Below are positions 21,121 to 22,372 of a stretch of 22,372 nt of DNA, piece after piece (position 1 is the first letter of the stretch; each line of letters begins with the position of its first letter). The stretch comes from Pseudomonadota bacterium (GTDB lineage Bacteria; Pseudomonadota; Gammaproteobacteria; Xanthomonadales; Xanthomonadaceae), in contig JAEZCF010000054.1 of the NCBI GenBank assembly GCA_023430045.1, forward strand, positions 1-22,372, given 5' to 3'. The position numbers and the translations under genes were made by a program. Under the pieces are notes generated by a model that saw only the letters and a program-made list of their open reading frames with translations, was not told where the DNA came from and searched no databases.

Positions 21121-22323
21121 ATGGACCGGATGAGCACCCTGCCCCCCACGCCGGGCTACAGCCGGCGCAGCCACGATATCGCCCCCTTCCACGTCATGTC
21201 CCTGCTGGCCCGCGCGCAGGCGCTGGAGCAGGCCGGACATGATGTCATCCACCTGGAGATCGGCGAGCCGGATTTCACCACTGTCGAACCGGTGGTCCGC
21301 GCCGGCCAGGCCGCGCTGGCCGCCGGGCACACCCGTTACACCGCTGCGCGTGGCCTGCCCGCCCTGCGCGAAGCGATTTCCGGTTTCTACCACCGCCATT
21401 ACGGACTCGGCATCGACCCCGAACGCATCCTGGTCACGCCCGGCGGTTCCGGCGCACTGCTGCTGGCCAGCAGCCTGCTGGTGGATCCGGGCAGGCACTG
21501 GCTGCTGGCCGACCCCGGCTATCCCTGCAATCGCCATTTCCTGCGTCTGGTGGAAGGCGGTGCCCAACTGGTGCCGGTGGATGCACGCACGTCCTGGCAG
21601 CTCACCCCGGAGCACGTGGCATCGCACTGGAACGACGACAGTGTCGGCGCGCTGGTCGCCTCGCCCGCCAATCCCACCGGCACGGTGTTATCGGCCGGAC
21701 AGCTGCGCGGGTTGTCCCAGGCGCTGCACGCACGTGGCGGCCATCTGGTGGTGGACGAGATCTACCACGGCCTCACCTACGGCATGGACGCGCCCAGCGT
21801 ACTGGAGGTGGACGATGCGGCGTTCGTACTGAACAGTTTCTCCAAGTATTTCGGCATGACCGGCTGGCGCCTGGGCTGGCTGGTGGCACCGCCTGCCGCG
21901 GTACCGGAACTGGAGAAGCTGGCGCAGAACCTGTACATCAGCGCATCCAGCATCGCCCAGCACGCGGCGCTTGCCTGTTTCGGCGAGGAGGCCATGGCGA
22001 TCTTCGAAGCGCGCCGCGAGGCCTTCCGCCAGCGTCGCGATTTCCTGTTGCCGGCCCTGCGCGGACTAGGCTTCCGCATCGATGTGGAGCCGCAGGGCGC
22101 GTTCTATCTGTATGCCGACGTCAGTGCGTTCACCGACGATGCGCAGGCGTTCTGCGCACACTTCCTGGAAACCGAGCACGTGGCCTTCACCCCCGGGCTG
22201 GATTTTGGTTTCCATCGCGCCAACCAGCATGTGCGGCTGGCCTATACGCAGGAGATACCGCGCCTGCAGCAGGCCGTTGAACGCATCGCGCGCGGGTTGC
22301 GCAGCTGGCAGGGATCACGTTGA
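21121..22323 (+). CDS. Class I/II PLP-dependent aminotransferase
   Basis: This fold-type I aminotransferase has 400 residues. The PLP-binding Lys242 is in NSFSKYFGMTGWRLGW; Asn184 (SPANPTG), Asp212 and Tyr215 (VVDEIYHG) contact the cofactor; Arg250 and the arginine in NQHVRLAYT are likely to bind phosphate and substrate carboxylate. HLEIGEPDF near residues 44-52 is a subfamily hallmark. It is cytoplasmic. GAGG lies 6 bases before the ATG at 21121, preferred over an ATG three codons later. The same frame is open far upstream but only as antisense of ptrB. The substrate cannot be fixed from sequence; an alanine, aspartate or aromatic aminotransferase role is possible. It is divergent from ptrB and followed by a REP unit. 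Confidence 0.9.
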   Translation: MDRMSTLPPTPGYSRRSHDIAPFHVMSLLARAQALEQAGHDVIHLEIGEPDFTTVEPVVRAGQAALAAGHTRYTAARGLPALREAISGFYHRHYGLGIDPERILVTPGGSGALLLASSLLVDPGRHWLLADPGYPCNRHFLRLVEGGAQLVPVDARTSWQLTPEHVASHWNDDSVGALVASPANPTGTVLSAGQLRGLSQALHARGGHLVVDEIYHGLTYGMDAPSVLEVDDAAFVLNSFSKYFGMTGWRLGWLVAPPAAVPELEKLAQNLYISASSIAQHAALACFGEEAMAIFEARREAFRQRRDFLLPALRGLGFRIDVEPQGAFYLYADVSAFTDDAQAFCAHFLETEHVAFTPGLDFGFHRANQHVRLAYTQEIPRLQQAVERIARGLRSWQGSR

Positions 22324-22325
22324 CG

Positions 22326-22348
22326 GTAGTGCCGGTCGCTGGCCGGCA
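22326..22348 (+). repeat. SMAG-like REP unit at the right edge
   Basis: GTAG at 22326-22329 is followed by the palindrome TGCCGGT-CGCTG-GCCGGCA (one G-T pair in the stem), close to the units at 14083 and 21032. It starts 3 bases after the aminotransferase stop. A partner unit may lie beyond the window. Confidence 0.75.
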
Positions 22349-22372
22349 GCCCTGACATGCGTGGATGATTGC

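Noticed and set aside
1..22372. CRISPR arrays, tRNA or rRNA genes, insertion sequences
   Set aside because: No regularly spaced direct repeats, no tRNA-like cloverleaf and no transposase gene were found by eye; the only repeats recognised are REP-like palindromes and the pilin motifs. No RAYT transposase gene lies within the window.

Overview
The window comes from a high-GC gammaproteobacterium of the Xanthomonadaceae, almost certainly Stenotrophomonas (S. maltophilia complex or a close relative). Two things point there: a SmeT/SmeD/SmeE multidrug efflux locus, and GTAG-headed palindromes that match the SMAG class of REP elements described in S. maltophilia. The species was not determined. 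Most genes lie on the minus strand; only smeT and the right-end aminotransferase lie on the plus strand.

Layout from left to right. (1) 1-5097: the RND efflux operon smeD-smeE (smeE cut by the left edge, smeF beyond it), with its TetR repressor smeT divergent. The pseudopalindromic SmeT operator fills the spacer of the smeD promoter. (2) 5094-12561: a chaperone-usher fimbrial cluster on the minus strand. In transcription order it has three pilins, a chaperone, an usher, a tip adhesin and a second chaperone. Several strong hairpins or terminators divide it into segments. (3) 12687-14712: the protease operon hslVU, with a sigma-32-like promoter and a REP pair between the two genes. (4) 14812-15345: a fourth, detached pilin, so that hslVU sits between two related pilin genes. 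(5) 15579-18310: a tightly coupled housekeeping operon lptM-dapF-DUF484-xerC. (6) 18392-20979: a small DUF454 membrane protein and a secreted oligopeptidase B. (7) 21121-22323: a class I/II PLP aminotransferase, divergent from ptrB, with REP elements on both sides.

How the genes work together. SmeDE(F) exports drugs under SmeT control. The fimbrial genes encode a complete periplasmic assembly line: donor-strand chaperones, an outer-membrane usher, pilins ending in a penultimate tyrosine, and an adhesin. HslVU is a heat-shock ATP-dependent protease, DapF makes meso-diaminopimelate for lysine and peptidoglycan, LptM helps LptD maturation, and XerC resolves chromosome dimers.

I see no wholly new gene system. 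The points worth a second look are regulatory and architectural: hslVU sandwiched between paralogous pilins, a 15-base motif shared upstream of three pilin genes, a heat-shock promoter match next to the detached pilin, REP pairs in hslVU and possibly in the smeD leader, and a possible leaderless lptM transcript. All identifications come from reading the sequence and recalling known families; no database search was run.
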